A stretch of DNA of 64,000 bases, from the NCBI GenBank assembly GCA_963575745.1, contig CAUYUJ010003559.1, forward strand, positions 472,423 to 536,422, written 5' to 3'. The notes beneath the pieces were generated by a model, which made no database searches, had not been told where the DNA came from, and saw only the letters and a list, made by a program, of their open reading frames with translations. Origin of the DNA: Prorocentrum cordatum. Lineage: Eukaryota > Sar > Dinophyceae > Prorocentrales > Prorocentraceae. The translations under genes were made by a program, and so were the position numbers. This document shows, in pieces, positions 43,401 to 49,075 of the stretch (the stretch's first letter is position 1; each line of letters begins with the position of its first letter).

Positions 43401-43769
43401 TATCGCGTACCACGCGGCCAGCGAAGGGTGCACGCTCACGTACGTGCGGCCAACGTTGGTGCCAGTTCGACCCTTCGTTTCACGGCGGGGGCCTGGCAAG
43501 AGGTGCCCTCCACAGGCAGCAAGACGGGCCGCAAGGTCGCCGCGGGTCCCATGCCAGAAAACAGTGGGCGCGTCGGTGGTGGGTTGACGGAGGTCCCACG
43601 TGAGGTATGGGAAAATTGTCTCGCCCGAGTTGCCGCCCGAGTCTCCAGCACCCAAGTGAGGCGGTTCGGTGGCCTCTGCATGATGTCCGTCCACGGCCCC
43701 AGCGCTTGGAGTGTTGGGTCGTGCGTGAATCGAGGGTGGTCGTGGAGTCGTAGAGCGTCTTTGATGTCC
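34377..43769 (-). CDS. Element A ORF3: endonuclease-RT-RNase H polyprotein (3105 codons from 43694)
   Basis: The frame opens after TGA at 43770-43772 and has no ATG near its start (43694 is GTG), so it is probably reached from ORF2 by a -1 shift. From 43694: residues about 46-110 show FWHGT...GRTYVSVHPSLAAWYA (ADP-ribosyltransferase-like); about 540-610 a Cys-rich zinc region (CLQC, CCQYC, CPDCG); Pro/Ser-rich linker; about 1470-1730 endonuclease (SLNITSL, ALQETRH, CMDANTN, SRIDYIIAN, but KSHVG at the SDH position); about 2150-2400 RT with LDRQKCFDYL, GHLQGSSWSL and FVDD (about 2339); about 2685 finger CRYC...H-x4-C; about 2785-2930 RNase H with ATDGAC, LAETLA, VFVDNQ and QADALA. RT and RNase H residues are intact. 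Contains seven hairpins. Confidence 0.85.
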   Translation of the reverse strand, partial: GHQRRSTTPRPPSIHARPNTPSAGAVDGHHAEATEPPHLGAGDSGGNSGETIFPYLTWDLRQPTTDAPTVFWHGTRGDLAARLAACGGHLLPGPRRETKGRTGTNVGRTYVSVHPSLAAWYAIPPHPPYSLEDDTLAWGPIALWMCEATQPPRGENRHNYVKGEAHGARLIYPRVLSLLIRMDWCAPTEAASRCRALPHAYGMGDCAHALHIAGYDHPDLREAAEAHDQEASTRRRSTIAAAWPPPQALYSPEAARAWAKQHYDTEAATRDDPNQPRPRVSLHILQLDPKPLIDLVYTGLQAVPVRGHPDAHGSRPSGSSPGAASDPPRTHKSGTALAHSPDPSSTSSGVDERRAPSLISAAAALARGRARARRSASRSSRQSDGNSTSDNSGIETWEHIVTEEEPTAYHVLAYHVRDVRSRVNAPGIEVWLDPGDHHDGAYLPWGTTVMGYRVIDPTVDGRDGWVILHHDHGDTTTKLWAPTQVHVKGDDSWRTVMVPADMGPQWIRCHAEEARLPAEVVRTTGQSWFADVWPLWDRPRPHPDDPGTNEHALPPLPGRWSCLQCRFQCCQYCAARRNTQLGTSGQPTCPDCGRSGLRTLMDWSTDYSCNSWTCAYSTNKRDSDTCCLSSRCPHPPRPHNQLDVRATGMPPHILARQFGNAPALHDLKEPPRAPSGPGGEPPQPGQAGYQGQWYLPPQPRRIPRQGLPDGTTRPPGFTGTGMPEEPSPDQPLWREGYVLFSPHQALKEELTFNKTVRRPFSLAITNMYRDRVTVRTVCELIAERTHMTRTRWRDVVLYWDAEGGPGPQALDYDMRLCDAMVSRATTEAELNHDRSNRGSFCLYGPAHQRAINITAISEPQNIDYTEHVRRYSPVGGTYPDHAFEHVYRGWQRPDVPTILPDTRPLSRADWQRHQQHQQRIQQRDQRDAGQQGTPRYRSPARVPTGGNTAYDGDAAYHRGPIGARPAAAGAAASSYGQAPNARVHPAASGYSRAPLHPLRATSPVPGSTRAWGLYSGRHEGPSSNQPAVITPAASAQGAATNRGRAGRPEGWRDANVRAWQPRQHTPPPNVAAALRPAQAKPAPPVRERQPLTPLVLTRIQAHRSASPRHSEGSAHHVSPRPDAADPDQATATAEGGTSASRQPSPSPCAAPIRSPSRADSERANAQATSPRDRHTGGRVPRSRTCSRHSSRKAPGSSTSSPPRETQADGRPPEVVPRFGASVIDPSQVDLEPTPSTDHEPQLPTRVIVPIDEAPTFDPFKNKYRVKNLVAGFGGGSPLSPQSRGGAPATSAAAAAAAAPRGISPVRNVGLTAAGMDEAQRQASDRAAGVVPPDAAHQDTDGAGVSPQQGPAVARAQYMRVRCAAAAPGRRRCLAFVFAFGRMDRGAASLSHCCRLTSPPLVPYSTGVRRNFRDIFTNIYEPPLAQCRPCPSYMVGLTAASAPIKLAHSNAMSSYCGQASYWGEGQADLHRAGRANPSSTDGDGPGRSIHLVSLNITSLSANWPTITALGVDHNAAVIALQETRHAKPTRQAIATSAANPLHGGYHASLGPDLDLARAQRRAAHGGTDHTVVGNTGASGGVAILSKDAIVDSTVDDNAPCIAALKAKKRWHEVFLPLCTQHRRRRRRNNHGPAGIYIASLYGIAGGDSTALFRLADCAAARVGSAPYFICMDANTNIDDNPHLLHMLQHGWSNVAEGTPDHTMHTYGNIPDWDRVTKCPRTSRIDYIIANQAARSLVTDFCYLRDLPAKSHVGLQVTLDLSRLDHTARRLLAPTPYPPDDGVHEGHELQALGTLIAGRYQDRMEQADARDDVERMFTLANEASHEYHLTRLRDLPPPPPHQPKKKPPTMHGLTPTFEDRPVVPRAFPTYGASTIHMNRLRKLHRQLCELRFIGQHHHLDCRAIPPYLAQRIDCTWAAARLLCHKLRPTVLLEFPEAWAPDEPVPHGEHLDVLIQHLDLELARRANRAKAERIKIWAEGVREPSGRKAAIYARAADSSPTAYLRTPTTPDDTKLHCDTNAFKPDEAYTDDSDADTEAGGFSPGDGSSPVTDSDEDHPREPPPAQVPDILPANAIVANIKDMLKLMVDTWEPILGRYRARAGHDAEAMPTWADFYDEYRQELPTPSPATPFHLTDDQLIHFIRTRSPRRAGGLDGWTTKEAKELPDDILRLFASVLRAMQRTGTIPEPLLHVPNPCLRKGRGELPTDQRLLSVLSVWMYAWEAPAYRSLTDWRKGWTHATSFGAVPKATIGDVSTSLALRIEHARALLLPLAGAALDRQKCFDYLITDICLNLALHAGCPQDIVTVRRNFYRRHKRYIRMNGAHSKEMARTNGHLQGSSWSLDDIKLLMCVWTKRQHRYVPRSLSTTFVDDSNSTTHTAPDLQKSLDETAKFDRFSGQRIHPGKVAGRALTDELRTAVTQLTLAERPLRVVDSFKLVGSYINAEAAPAPAALNLTATADARVRRATSRLPRIGKLPSPMRIKARHARSLAASVCTTGTDIQAPSGPVKTAYNHALKAAIRPKGNRWVEFWTLMAVCVPGHALEIDAIMQREVFLCLRRQVNRDATLCGLVRDLQHHVQTLFGGGPVGRLVQTLQQLRWTWPTFGTMYDDWGCQISWLNLPQNAFLHMLRASQRRAFLRKIKPRRHDLGHLASVRQGLDLFASTWLARTKGAAKCNAWQLALLLNYLSGGDHTQQRRSRSNTSADPSPICRYCDEEEETQEHTVRDCKCWARERVPLTTLISDEQWARLPPHTRHCGLFDEDPALLDLQADLARDPLPQPIPRPPPEGDPAASAQDSYTTYLDHDTGWTWVYAATDGACTNQAIPLLARAGYGVYYGIDHRMNYSARVHGITQNAQLAETLAIVHLTACAERPVHVFVDNQAVVDGFQRIIDGHSPPQGTHGEFWEKVHRCVMAKPNMFRVEKVASHQGDMGIDLGLIGPIAEEFNRQADALATAAARTHNLPDDIVEAAKARHRQATVLHGVAVAIYERRHRTLPLPHRRAGFTAAELNKMEPNPLLSDQAPPVAGPDIPQNPDELWAEAQRVLFDEQEDDPFGFGGGLDFLGDEAASANPASAGTRTAPPTSPLSASAHPHDNAVPFQDGGGSDALDDGLANENPVPSGNLATLLRRRPQER
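34416..34422 (-). promoter_or_regulatory. Canonical -1 ribosomal frameshift heptamer G GGA AAC
   Basis: On the minus strand ORF3 reads TCG GGA AAC CTC ... CGT TAA. The heptamer is in the correct zero-frame phase (X XXY YYZ), and 13 sense codons lie between it and the ORF3 stop. The -1 frame is open for more than 260 codons. I did not identify a downstream pseudoknot. Confidence 0.6.
35392..35419 (-). other. Element A hairpin H3
   Basis: Arms GAGAUCCUG and CAGGACUC (8 bp, one bulged A), bulged C, GGC/GCC, loop UUCA. Confidence 0.7.
36424..36444 (-). other. Element A hairpin H4
   Basis: Arms AGCGC and GCGCU (5 bp), bulged C, GGC/GCC, loop UCCA. Confidence 0.6.
37641..37673 (-). other. Element A hairpin H5
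   Basis: Arms ACCGAAGCUGG and CCGGCGACGGU (9 bp including one U-G, with a 2x2 internal loop), bulged C, GGC/GCC, loop UUCA. Confidence 0.7.
39440..39463 (-). other. Element A hairpin H6
   Basis: Arms UGACGG and CCGAUCA (6 bp, one bulged A), bulged C, GGC/GCC, loop UUCA. The U-G of other copies is a C-G pair here. Confidence 0.65.
40659..40681 (-). other. Element A hairpin H7
   Basis: Arms CCCCUG and CAGGGG (6 bp), bulged C, GGC/GCC, loop UUCA. Confidence 0.7.
41734..41760 (-). other. Element A hairpin H8
   Basis: Arms CCCCCGAG and CCCGGGGG (7 bp and one A-C mismatch), bulged C, upper stem exchanged to GCC/GGC, loop UUCA. Confidence 0.7.
42799..42828 (-). other. Element A hairpin H9
   Basis: Arms GCGCCCCAG and CUGGGGCCGC (9 bp, one bulged C), bulged C below GGC/GCC, loop UCCA. 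Confidence 0.7.
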
Positions 43770-46336
43770 TCAGTGGACACGCCACTGTTCCCTAGCGCGA
43801 AGCCGTTTTGGTACAGGGCGTTAAGTATGCTCTTCGGCGGCTCGGGGACCGCTGGGTCACGCTGGATGGTGTTGCGTGAGTTGCGTGTCGGTGGCTTAAG
43901 GGCAGTGTAAGGCGTACCAGGGCCTGAAGGCGCCTGGGGCCTGTCAGGTGATGCATAGCGTGCTCGCCGTCGTGGTGGTTGGGTGTCCGCGTCGGGGGAG
44001 GAACCACGAGCGTCAGCATGTCGGAAGATGGACCACGGGCTGCCATGGGTGCGTTCTCTCGTTTCCCTTGGCTCAGTATCGCTACCGTGTGCTGTGGCAT
44101 CCTCGTTGGTCGGTAGGTTACCGAATGTCGTGCCGTTCTTGGAGCCGTCTCGTGGCGTCGGGCTGGTCGATCTTGGTGTGACAGACGAGGCTCGCGATAC
44201 GGCGGCTGTGACTTCAGCGATGGCGGCGGTGGTGGCGGTGGTGACGTCGGCGACTGCGGCGGCAACAGCTGCGGCGTAGTGTTCCTGTAGCAGCGGATGT
44301 CGGAGTGCGTGCACCTGCAGGTCGTCGTGTTCGTCGGCGAGCGTGCACGGCGTTTTGTGTGTGGCCTCGTCCCTCGGCTTCCTGCTCGGTTGGCAACAGC
44401 GGAGGCACCAGTGGGCAGTGGATGAGTCCAGGGCCCGCGCACATATGCGGGCGCCTACGTGTCCGACAGCTCCCTGGGCAAGGAGTTTGGCACCGACGAG
44501 TAGAAGACCACACACAACTCCACCCGTGGCTATGGCCCCTAGCTTGCCGCTGGCCCATTTAAGGACGCCCCCGAAGCCGCTCCCGACTGCAGTGGCTCCG
44601 CCCGAGACACCATCTCTGAGTTTGTCGCTAGTCCATTTGAGAGTGGCCCTCAATGTGGACGTGACATAGTATGTCGTTTTGCGTCGGGATGTAGTGGACA
44701 CCAATGGGCCTGGTGCGGTCGCTTGGCGTCGTCGTCGTTGTCGGTAGCTGGGGTCTCGGCTCGGGGTCGGCAAGTATCCATCGATCTGGTCCTTGTACGG
44801 CATTGCTATCGCGATGGCGTACGTGGCCACCAGGAGGCAGATGAGGCAGCCACAATGTCGTGATGCCGCTGAGCTGTGCTGGGGCTCGTGGGGACCGCTG
44901 GCATCTGGGTGATCATCATCGATGGGGTCGTTGTCGATGTCGGCCTGCCAGTGGTCGATGGCACTGGGGTTGGAGTCAGTCACGTTGTCACCTCCTGCAG
45001 TCTGGGGATGTCCAGGTCTAGCCAGTGGTGCAGCGGGGCTGAAGCCGCCACTGCACAGCCTGGCATGAGCTGGCGAAGCAGTGGAATGGCTAGTCACTTC
45101 AGCGGCAGTGACGCCTTCAGCGTCGCTTGGCCGCGCCGATGGGTCGGCCTGATCTGGGGTGTGGGGCACACTGCGTTGCCACGGGTCGAGCCCAGAGTGA
45201 GGCTCACTGTCGCGGTCACGCTGAGCCGAGTCTCCTGATGGTATCGTGCCGTCTCGATCCTGGATATCGATGTCGTCCTGGCTATCCTCCGACGCGTGGA
45301 ACGAGTCCATGGATGTATTGCCGATATCGCTGGCCGCGATGTGCTGGAGCAGCCATGATACGGGATCTTCTGCGGCCTGATCGGTGCCGTCCGTCGGCGC
45401 CGCAGCGAGCTCCGCCTCGACGAGCGGCAGCATGTCTGGCGGTTGGTGCAGGATAACATCAGCGAGGTACGCCATGGCGTCATGGTCGGGAGGAGGGAGA
45501 CCTCTTGGTAGCAGAGCATGGGCCCGTGAGAGGTATGGCGGCAAAGGTGCCGTGAAAGCCTCAGGGCCAACGAGCGTGGCACGAGCGCCCTGGTACTCCA
45601 AAAGGAGGCCGAAATAGCGGGTGGCGTACTCGCGGCTGCTCTGGATCCGAGTGAGGTTGCGGTTGATGCGCTGCCTGTCAGGGCCCGCTCTGTGCCAGAT
45701 GTCCTCGCACATGTCGACCGCGGTGCGATGACGCAGGGCGTCGGTGGTGTCCTCGGACGCCTCATGGAAGAGGTGATCGTACTGTGGCAGATGGAGCGTC
45801 GCCAGGATGTACGGGACGCAGTCCTCGAGCCATGCCCAGAACATGTCCTGGTTGTCCTCACCTGGTGCCCACGCCGCAGCACACGGTATGAGCCGGGCGC
45901 GGATCATCATCAGGTGCCAGAAAGCAGGGTCTTCCTCGGGTTCGCCCCTATCTCGCATGGGAGTGGTGGGACCCATAGGGCAATAGCGGGGCACAACAGC
46001 GGGGCTGAAGCCGCCACTGTGTGCCTGGCCAATGCTGCACGGACTCGCGGCAGCGGTGCCGTTGACGATCGGGTCCAAGATGGTGCAGTGGTCGTACTTG
46101 CAGATGCTGTCATCGTAGAGGTAGAAAAGGGACGCACGTTCGACGTGCTGCAGAAGAAACCCACCTCCATGCTGGGGCGCACCGCCTGAAGACGGGTGTG
46201 CTCCAGCGAGCGAGGGGAGGGCCAGGCTGAAAGCAAAGCGCCACATGATGGCGAGGCCTGGCAGGCGGCGCGAGCGATGAGCCAAAAACTGCATGTCAGC
46301 ACGCATCTTTAGGTACCCCTGCATGCTCATGTACAT
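43436..46336 (-). CDS. Element A ORF2: predicted membrane protein (about 966 aa)
   Basis: First ATG at 46336; the frame is open from a GTG at 46354. Near the N-terminus LPGLAIMWRFAFSLALPSLA could be a signal or anchor. A second span CGCLICLLVATYAIAIAM lies about residues 492-510. Then comes a Gly/Ala-rich amphipathic stretch ending GVVCGLLLVGAKLLAQG (about 590-620). Possible N-glycosylation sites are NGT, NLT and NVT. No enzyme motif seen. A membrane protein between a gag-like and a pol ORF is unusual for a non-LTR element; an envelope-like role is speculation. Its 3' end overlaps the ORF3 frame by about 330 bases. Contains hairpins at 43917, 45028 and 45996. Confidence 0.6.
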   Translation of the reverse strand: MYMSMQGYLKMRADMQFLAHRSRRLPGLAIMWRFAFSLALPSLAGAHPSSGGAPQHGGGFLLQHVERASLFYLYDDSICKYDHCTILDPIVNGTAAASPCSIGQAHSGGFSPAVVPRYCPMGPTTPMRDRGEPEEDPAFWHLMMIRARLIPCAAAWAPGEDNQDMFWAWLEDCVPYILATLHLPQYDHLFHEASEDTTDALRHRTAVDMCEDIWHRAGPDRQRINRNLTRIQSSREYATRYFGLLLEYQGARATLVGPEAFTAPLPPYLSRAHALLPRGLPPPDHDAMAYLADVILHQPPDMLPLVEAELAAAPTDGTDQAAEDPVSWLLQHIAASDIGNTSMDSFHASEDSQDDIDIQDRDGTIPSGDSAQRDRDSEPHSGLDPWQRSVPHTPDQADPSARPSDAEGVTAAEVTSHSTASPAHARLCSGGFSPAAPLARPGHPQTAGGDNVTDSNPSAIDHWQADIDNDPIDDDHPDASGPHEPQHSSAASRHCGCLICLLVATYAIAIAMPYKDQIDGYLPTPSRDPSYRQRRRRQATAPGPLVSTTSRRKTTYYVTSTLRATLKWTSDKLRDGVSGGATAVGSGFGGVLKWASGKLGAIATGGVVCGLLLVGAKLLAQGAVGHVGARICARALDSSTAHWCLRCCQPSRKPRDEATHKTPCTLADEHDDLQVHALRHPLLQEHYAAAVAAAVADVTTATTAAIAEVTAAVSRASSVTPRSTSPTPRDGSKNGTTFGNLPTNEDATAHGSDTEPRETRERTHGSPWSIFRHADARGSSPDADTQPPRRRARYASPDRPQAPSGPGTPYTALKPPTRNSRNTIQRDPAVPEPPKSILNALYQNGFALGNSGVSTEDIKDALRLHDHPRFTHDPTLQALGPWTDIMQRPPNRLTWVLETRAATRARQFSHTSRGTSVNPPPTRPLFSGMGPAATLRPVLLPVEGTSCQAPAVKRRVELAPTLAART
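43917..43937 (-). other. Element A hairpin H10
   Basis: Arms CCAGG and CCUGG (5 bp), bulged C, upper stem GCC/GGC, loop UUCA. Confidence 0.65.
45028..45056 (-). other. Element A hairpin H11
   Basis: Arms GUGCAGUGG and CCGCUGCAC (9 bp with one U-G), bulged C, GGC/GCC, loop UUCA. Confidence 0.75.
45996..46020 (-). other. Element A hairpin H12
   Basis: Arms ACAGUGG and CCGCUGU (7 bp with one U-G), bulged C, GGC/GCC, loop UUCA. Confidence 0.7.
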
Positions 46337-46507
46337 TGCAACAAACACACCCACAGCAAGATGACAGGTGTCCCTACACCAGGTAGCTTGCTCGTGCTGC
46401 TGCCAAAAATGACATGATATAGCAAGGAGGAGGTACGACGAGAAGTGAGAAGGGATGCCTCTGAAGGCGCTTCCTCGGAGGGCTGAGGCGGGCCCTCTGA
46501 GGCACCT

Positions 46508-49075
46508 TCAATAGGGTTCCTGTGTGGCCCGCCCTTTGTCTTTGCCTTTGTCAGCCCCTGGGGGCCCCGTCCCTGGGGTGACCTGGCCTGGCTGGTCGAT
46601 CCACCCGCAGACAGCCACGGGATCGGCAACTGGTGCAGCTTCCTCCTTTTTGGTATCGAGGGTGGCCACCTGGGGCAGGTGGATGGTACCCCCCGTGAGG
46701 TGCCCGAGGAGGGCCTGGATGTCGCCGCGCAGTGCAGCGGCTTCGGTGGTTGCCGTCTGTTGCTGAGTGACGACGGTGGCGAGCCCTCGTTCCAAGCCTG
46801 TAACGTGCTCCGTGAGTGTGGCCTGGGATGAGAGAACGCCCGCAAGCTGGACCTGCATGTTGTCCACCGTGTTGGCAAGCAGCTCGTGCTGTTGTTCCAT
46901 GTGTTGGATGCGGGTCGTAGCGGCATCTGACAGTTTAGGGGCCGTAGCGAAGCGTTCGCCGAGAATGTTTGGTTCGCGCGATGCCACGCTGAATTCATCC
47001 TCTGATGAGAGGATCTCGACGTCGCCTGGTACCTCGGCGGCTGCGTCAGCGTGCCCTTCCGTGTGGCCCCCACCTTCGGCCGCCCCCATGCCAGGTTGCG
47101 GGTCGTACCCGTCCCCTCCTGGTCCTTGGACGGCCGTCTGCTCGGTAGCTCCATCCGTGCCGTGCGGGGGTGCAGAGGAGCTGCGGCCTGGAGCGCCGTG
47201 TGATCTTGCGTGCGGCGTGGCGTCGCGTTTCCCGCTGGAGGATCGGTGGCGCTTGGCTAAAGGCTCCTCCTTGGGGATCGGGAGCGGTGCGACGCCCTTG
47301 CCTTTGGGCGTGGCAGTCATGAGGTCGTGGAGGTAGGGGCTCTGGGCCGCTTTGGTTAGGAGTGTGCCCGTGGCGGGGCTGAAGCCGCCACCACGGGCGG
47401 GCGGCGTCACAGGCTCTGTGATAGTTGTAGGGGTGACAATGGTGACGTTATCCCTCTTCGGCACGACCTCAGCCAACGGGGCCTCGGTGATGCTCCACGG
47501 GATGGGGCACCCTGCGACCTGTACCGTATATGTGGGTGGGGGACGATGAGCGCGCACTAAGGCAAACTGCGCCGAAGTGGCTGGGTCCCAGGCGGTGTGG
47601 TAGACCTCACAGTCCCATTTGACGGACGGGCCCGTGAGAGTCTTGGCAAGCTGAGTCAGCGTGGCATGGCGTGCCGCAATGCCCGTGATGCGGTATCGCG
47701 TCTTGGCGAGAGTGGCTTCGCAGCCGCGGATGCTGACGGCCGCGGCCTTGGCGGCCTCTGACCCACGTGCGACACGGATCCCCAATAAGCCTGACTTGCC
47801 ATGCCTGACGACTCCTAGGGCTTTGAAGTCCACCGACTTCTGAAACGCCTCTGCCATCGTGATGGGCTGGTCCTCGGGGAACCACACGGTCTGGTACTTG
47901 TCTGCCGTTGGCTCGTCCGCGCCTACGTTGCTGAGGTCGTAGGTAGCGCCGAGTTGCCCCGAACCCGCCAAGACCTTGTCGACTGCTTGAAGACTGACGC
48001 CGAAAGTGGCAGCCAGGGACCTTTTTCCGACGCCAGATCCGTACCTGCCTAGACTTTTGCAGGGTTCGAGGATAGTGACGGCTTTAAAGTTGCCGTGGAA
48101 AAGGGCCTTGAAGGTGTCCTGCAGCTGACTGTCGAGCTCCTGGCGGCGAGCGTCTTTCTTAGACTCCCTGTGCTTTTGGTTTTGGCGCGCCTTGTCCTGT
48201 GGAGCGGAATCCCCTCGGAAAGGACCCTTGGCTCGTGGACCACCGTTCACGGGGGCGCCTCCCGAAAACTGATCCTCGAAGGCCTGATGCATGGAGGGGA
48301 CTGCGGCGATGGCTTCGGTTTCATGTATGGTCACCCGAATCCAGCATACGTGGTCGGCAGGGTCAATGGTGGCGACGGCTACTTTTTCCGTGCAGGCGAC
48401 TTCCTTGGTGCCCAGCTGGTACACGGTCACGGGGACATGCGTGCGAACCACATTGGGCGCCTTGGGGTGGCGCTTCAGCACGGGGACGGCGAGCTCGGTG
48501 CCGACATAGTTGTCGTTTTTTGGGCCCATGACAGCGATCGCGAGCTGACCCGTGGTACGCTTACCCTGCTCGAGATGGTGCTGCAGCAGCCGCTCGCCAC
48601 TCTCGTAGTCGTGGAGGCTGATGCTGGGCTTGTACGTCTTGCCGTCGTCGAGTGATGTGGGTTCGGCCAGGACTGGGACCTTCCAGAAGGCCGGGTCCAA
48701 GGCAATAAATTTGGCGTCCGCAGCCTGAAGACGTGCGGACGCCGCTGGTGGATAGGATGTGTCACCACCGTTGCGCTTAGACTTGCTGCGCTGGTGGTGA
48801 TCCAGCGTGTAGCTGATCTGGTTTGCGGCACACATGCGAATCAAGGCACTGCCGAGCTTCTTGGTGTTGGTCTTGTGCATGTCGTACGTGGCCTGCAGCT
48901 CGTCCGCGTTCAGCTCGGCGAGCCCGTTGTATGCGGCTGTGGGGCGGTCAGACCCCGCTTGCTTGAAGGCTGCAATGCAGTCCTGTTTGCGTTGGAGGAG
49001 GGATCCTTCAGCTGCAGGACGTGAGCTCGGCGGCTGCTTGGAAGAGCGACGGCGCTCCGGCTTGGCGGGGGCCAT
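46508..49075 (-). CDS. Element A ORF1: gag-like RNA-binding protein (855 aa)
   Basis: The start is the ATG at 49075 (MAPAKPERRRSSKQPP). The frame stays open further upstream only through the GA satellite (Ser/Leu repeats), which I discount. The N-terminus is basic. The middle (about residues 440-520, RYRITGIAARHATLTQLAKTL...WDPATSAQFALVRAHRPPP) has the helix/strand rhythm of an RNA-binding fold seen in LINE ORF1 proteins. The C-terminal third has an acidic patch (DVEILSSEDEFSV) and a long coiled coil (about 715-795, HMEQQHELLANTVDNMQVQL). Probable role: trimerising RNA chaperone. In frame with ORF2 but closed by TGA at 46508. Contains hairpins at 47366 and 48713. Confidence 0.7.
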   Translation of the reverse strand: MAPAKPERRRSSKQPPSSRPAAEGSLLQRKQDCIAAFKQAGSDRPTAAYNGLAELNADELQATYDMHKTNTKKLGSALIRMCAANQISYTLDHHQRSKSKRNGGDTSYPPAASARLQAADAKFIALDPAFWKVPVLAEPTSLDDGKTYKPSISLHDYESGERLLQHHLEQGKRTTGQLAIAVMGPKNDNYVGTELAVPVLKRHPKAPNVVRTHVPVTVYQLGTKEVACTEKVAVATIDPADHVCWIRVTIHETEAIAAVPSMHQAFEDQFSGGAPVNGGPRAKGPFRGDSAPQDKARQNQKHRESKKDARRQELDSQLQDTFKALFHGNFKAVTILEPCKSLGRYGSGVGKRSLAATFGVSLQAVDKVLAGSGQLGATYDLSNVGADEPTADKYQTVWFPEDQPITMAEAFQKSVDFKALGVVRHGKSGLLGIRVARGSEAAKAAAVSIRGCEATLAKTRYRITGIAARHATLTQLAKTLTGPSVKWDCEVYHTAWDPATSAQFALVRAHRPPPTYTVQVAGCPIPWSITEAPLAEVVPKRDNVTIVTPTTITEPVTPPARGGGFSPATGTLLTKAAQSPYLHDLMTATPKGKGVAPLPIPKEEPLAKRHRSSSGKRDATPHARSHGAPGRSSSAPPHGTDGATEQTAVQGPGGDGYDPQPGMGAAEGGGHTEGHADAAAEVPGDVEILSSEDEFSVASREPNILGERFATAPKLSDAATTRIQHMEQQHELLANTVDNMQVQLAGVLSSQATLTEHVTGLERGLATVVTQQQTATTEAAALRGDIQALLGHLTGGTIHLPQVATLDTKKEEAAPVADPVAVCGWIDQPGQVTPGTGPPGADKGKDKGRATQEPY
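47366..47398 (-). other. Element A hairpin H13
   Basis: Arms GCCCGUGGUGG and CCGCCACGGGC (11 bp with one U-G), bulged C, GGC/GCC, loop UUCA. Confidence 0.75.
48713..48743 (-). other. Element A hairpin H14
   Basis: Arms GGCGUCCGCA and UGCGGACGCC (10 bp, perfect), bulged C, upper stem GUC/GGC (pairs only through U-G in the sense RNA), loop UUCA. Confidence 0.75.

Noticed and set aside
34754-43410. Many plus- and minus-strand ORFs of 60-250 codons opposite or within ORF3
   Set aside because: Shadow frames of a GC-rich 3105-codon gene; only the ORF3 frame shows domains in order.
43608-43614. TTTCCCA in the ORF2/ORF3 overlap as a slippery site
   Set aside because: The zero-frame phase is wrong (TTT TCC CAT in ORF2), so it cannot act as X XXY YYZ.
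34008-48743. Reading the element A hairpins as iron-responsive elements
   Set aside because: IREs have a bulged C but a 5-bp upper stem and a CAGUGN loop; here the upper stem is 3 bp and the loop UUCA or UCCA.
34008-48743. Hairpins as copies of one mobile palindrome
   Set aside because: Lower stems share no sequence between sites while pairing within each; copies of one palindrome would look alike.
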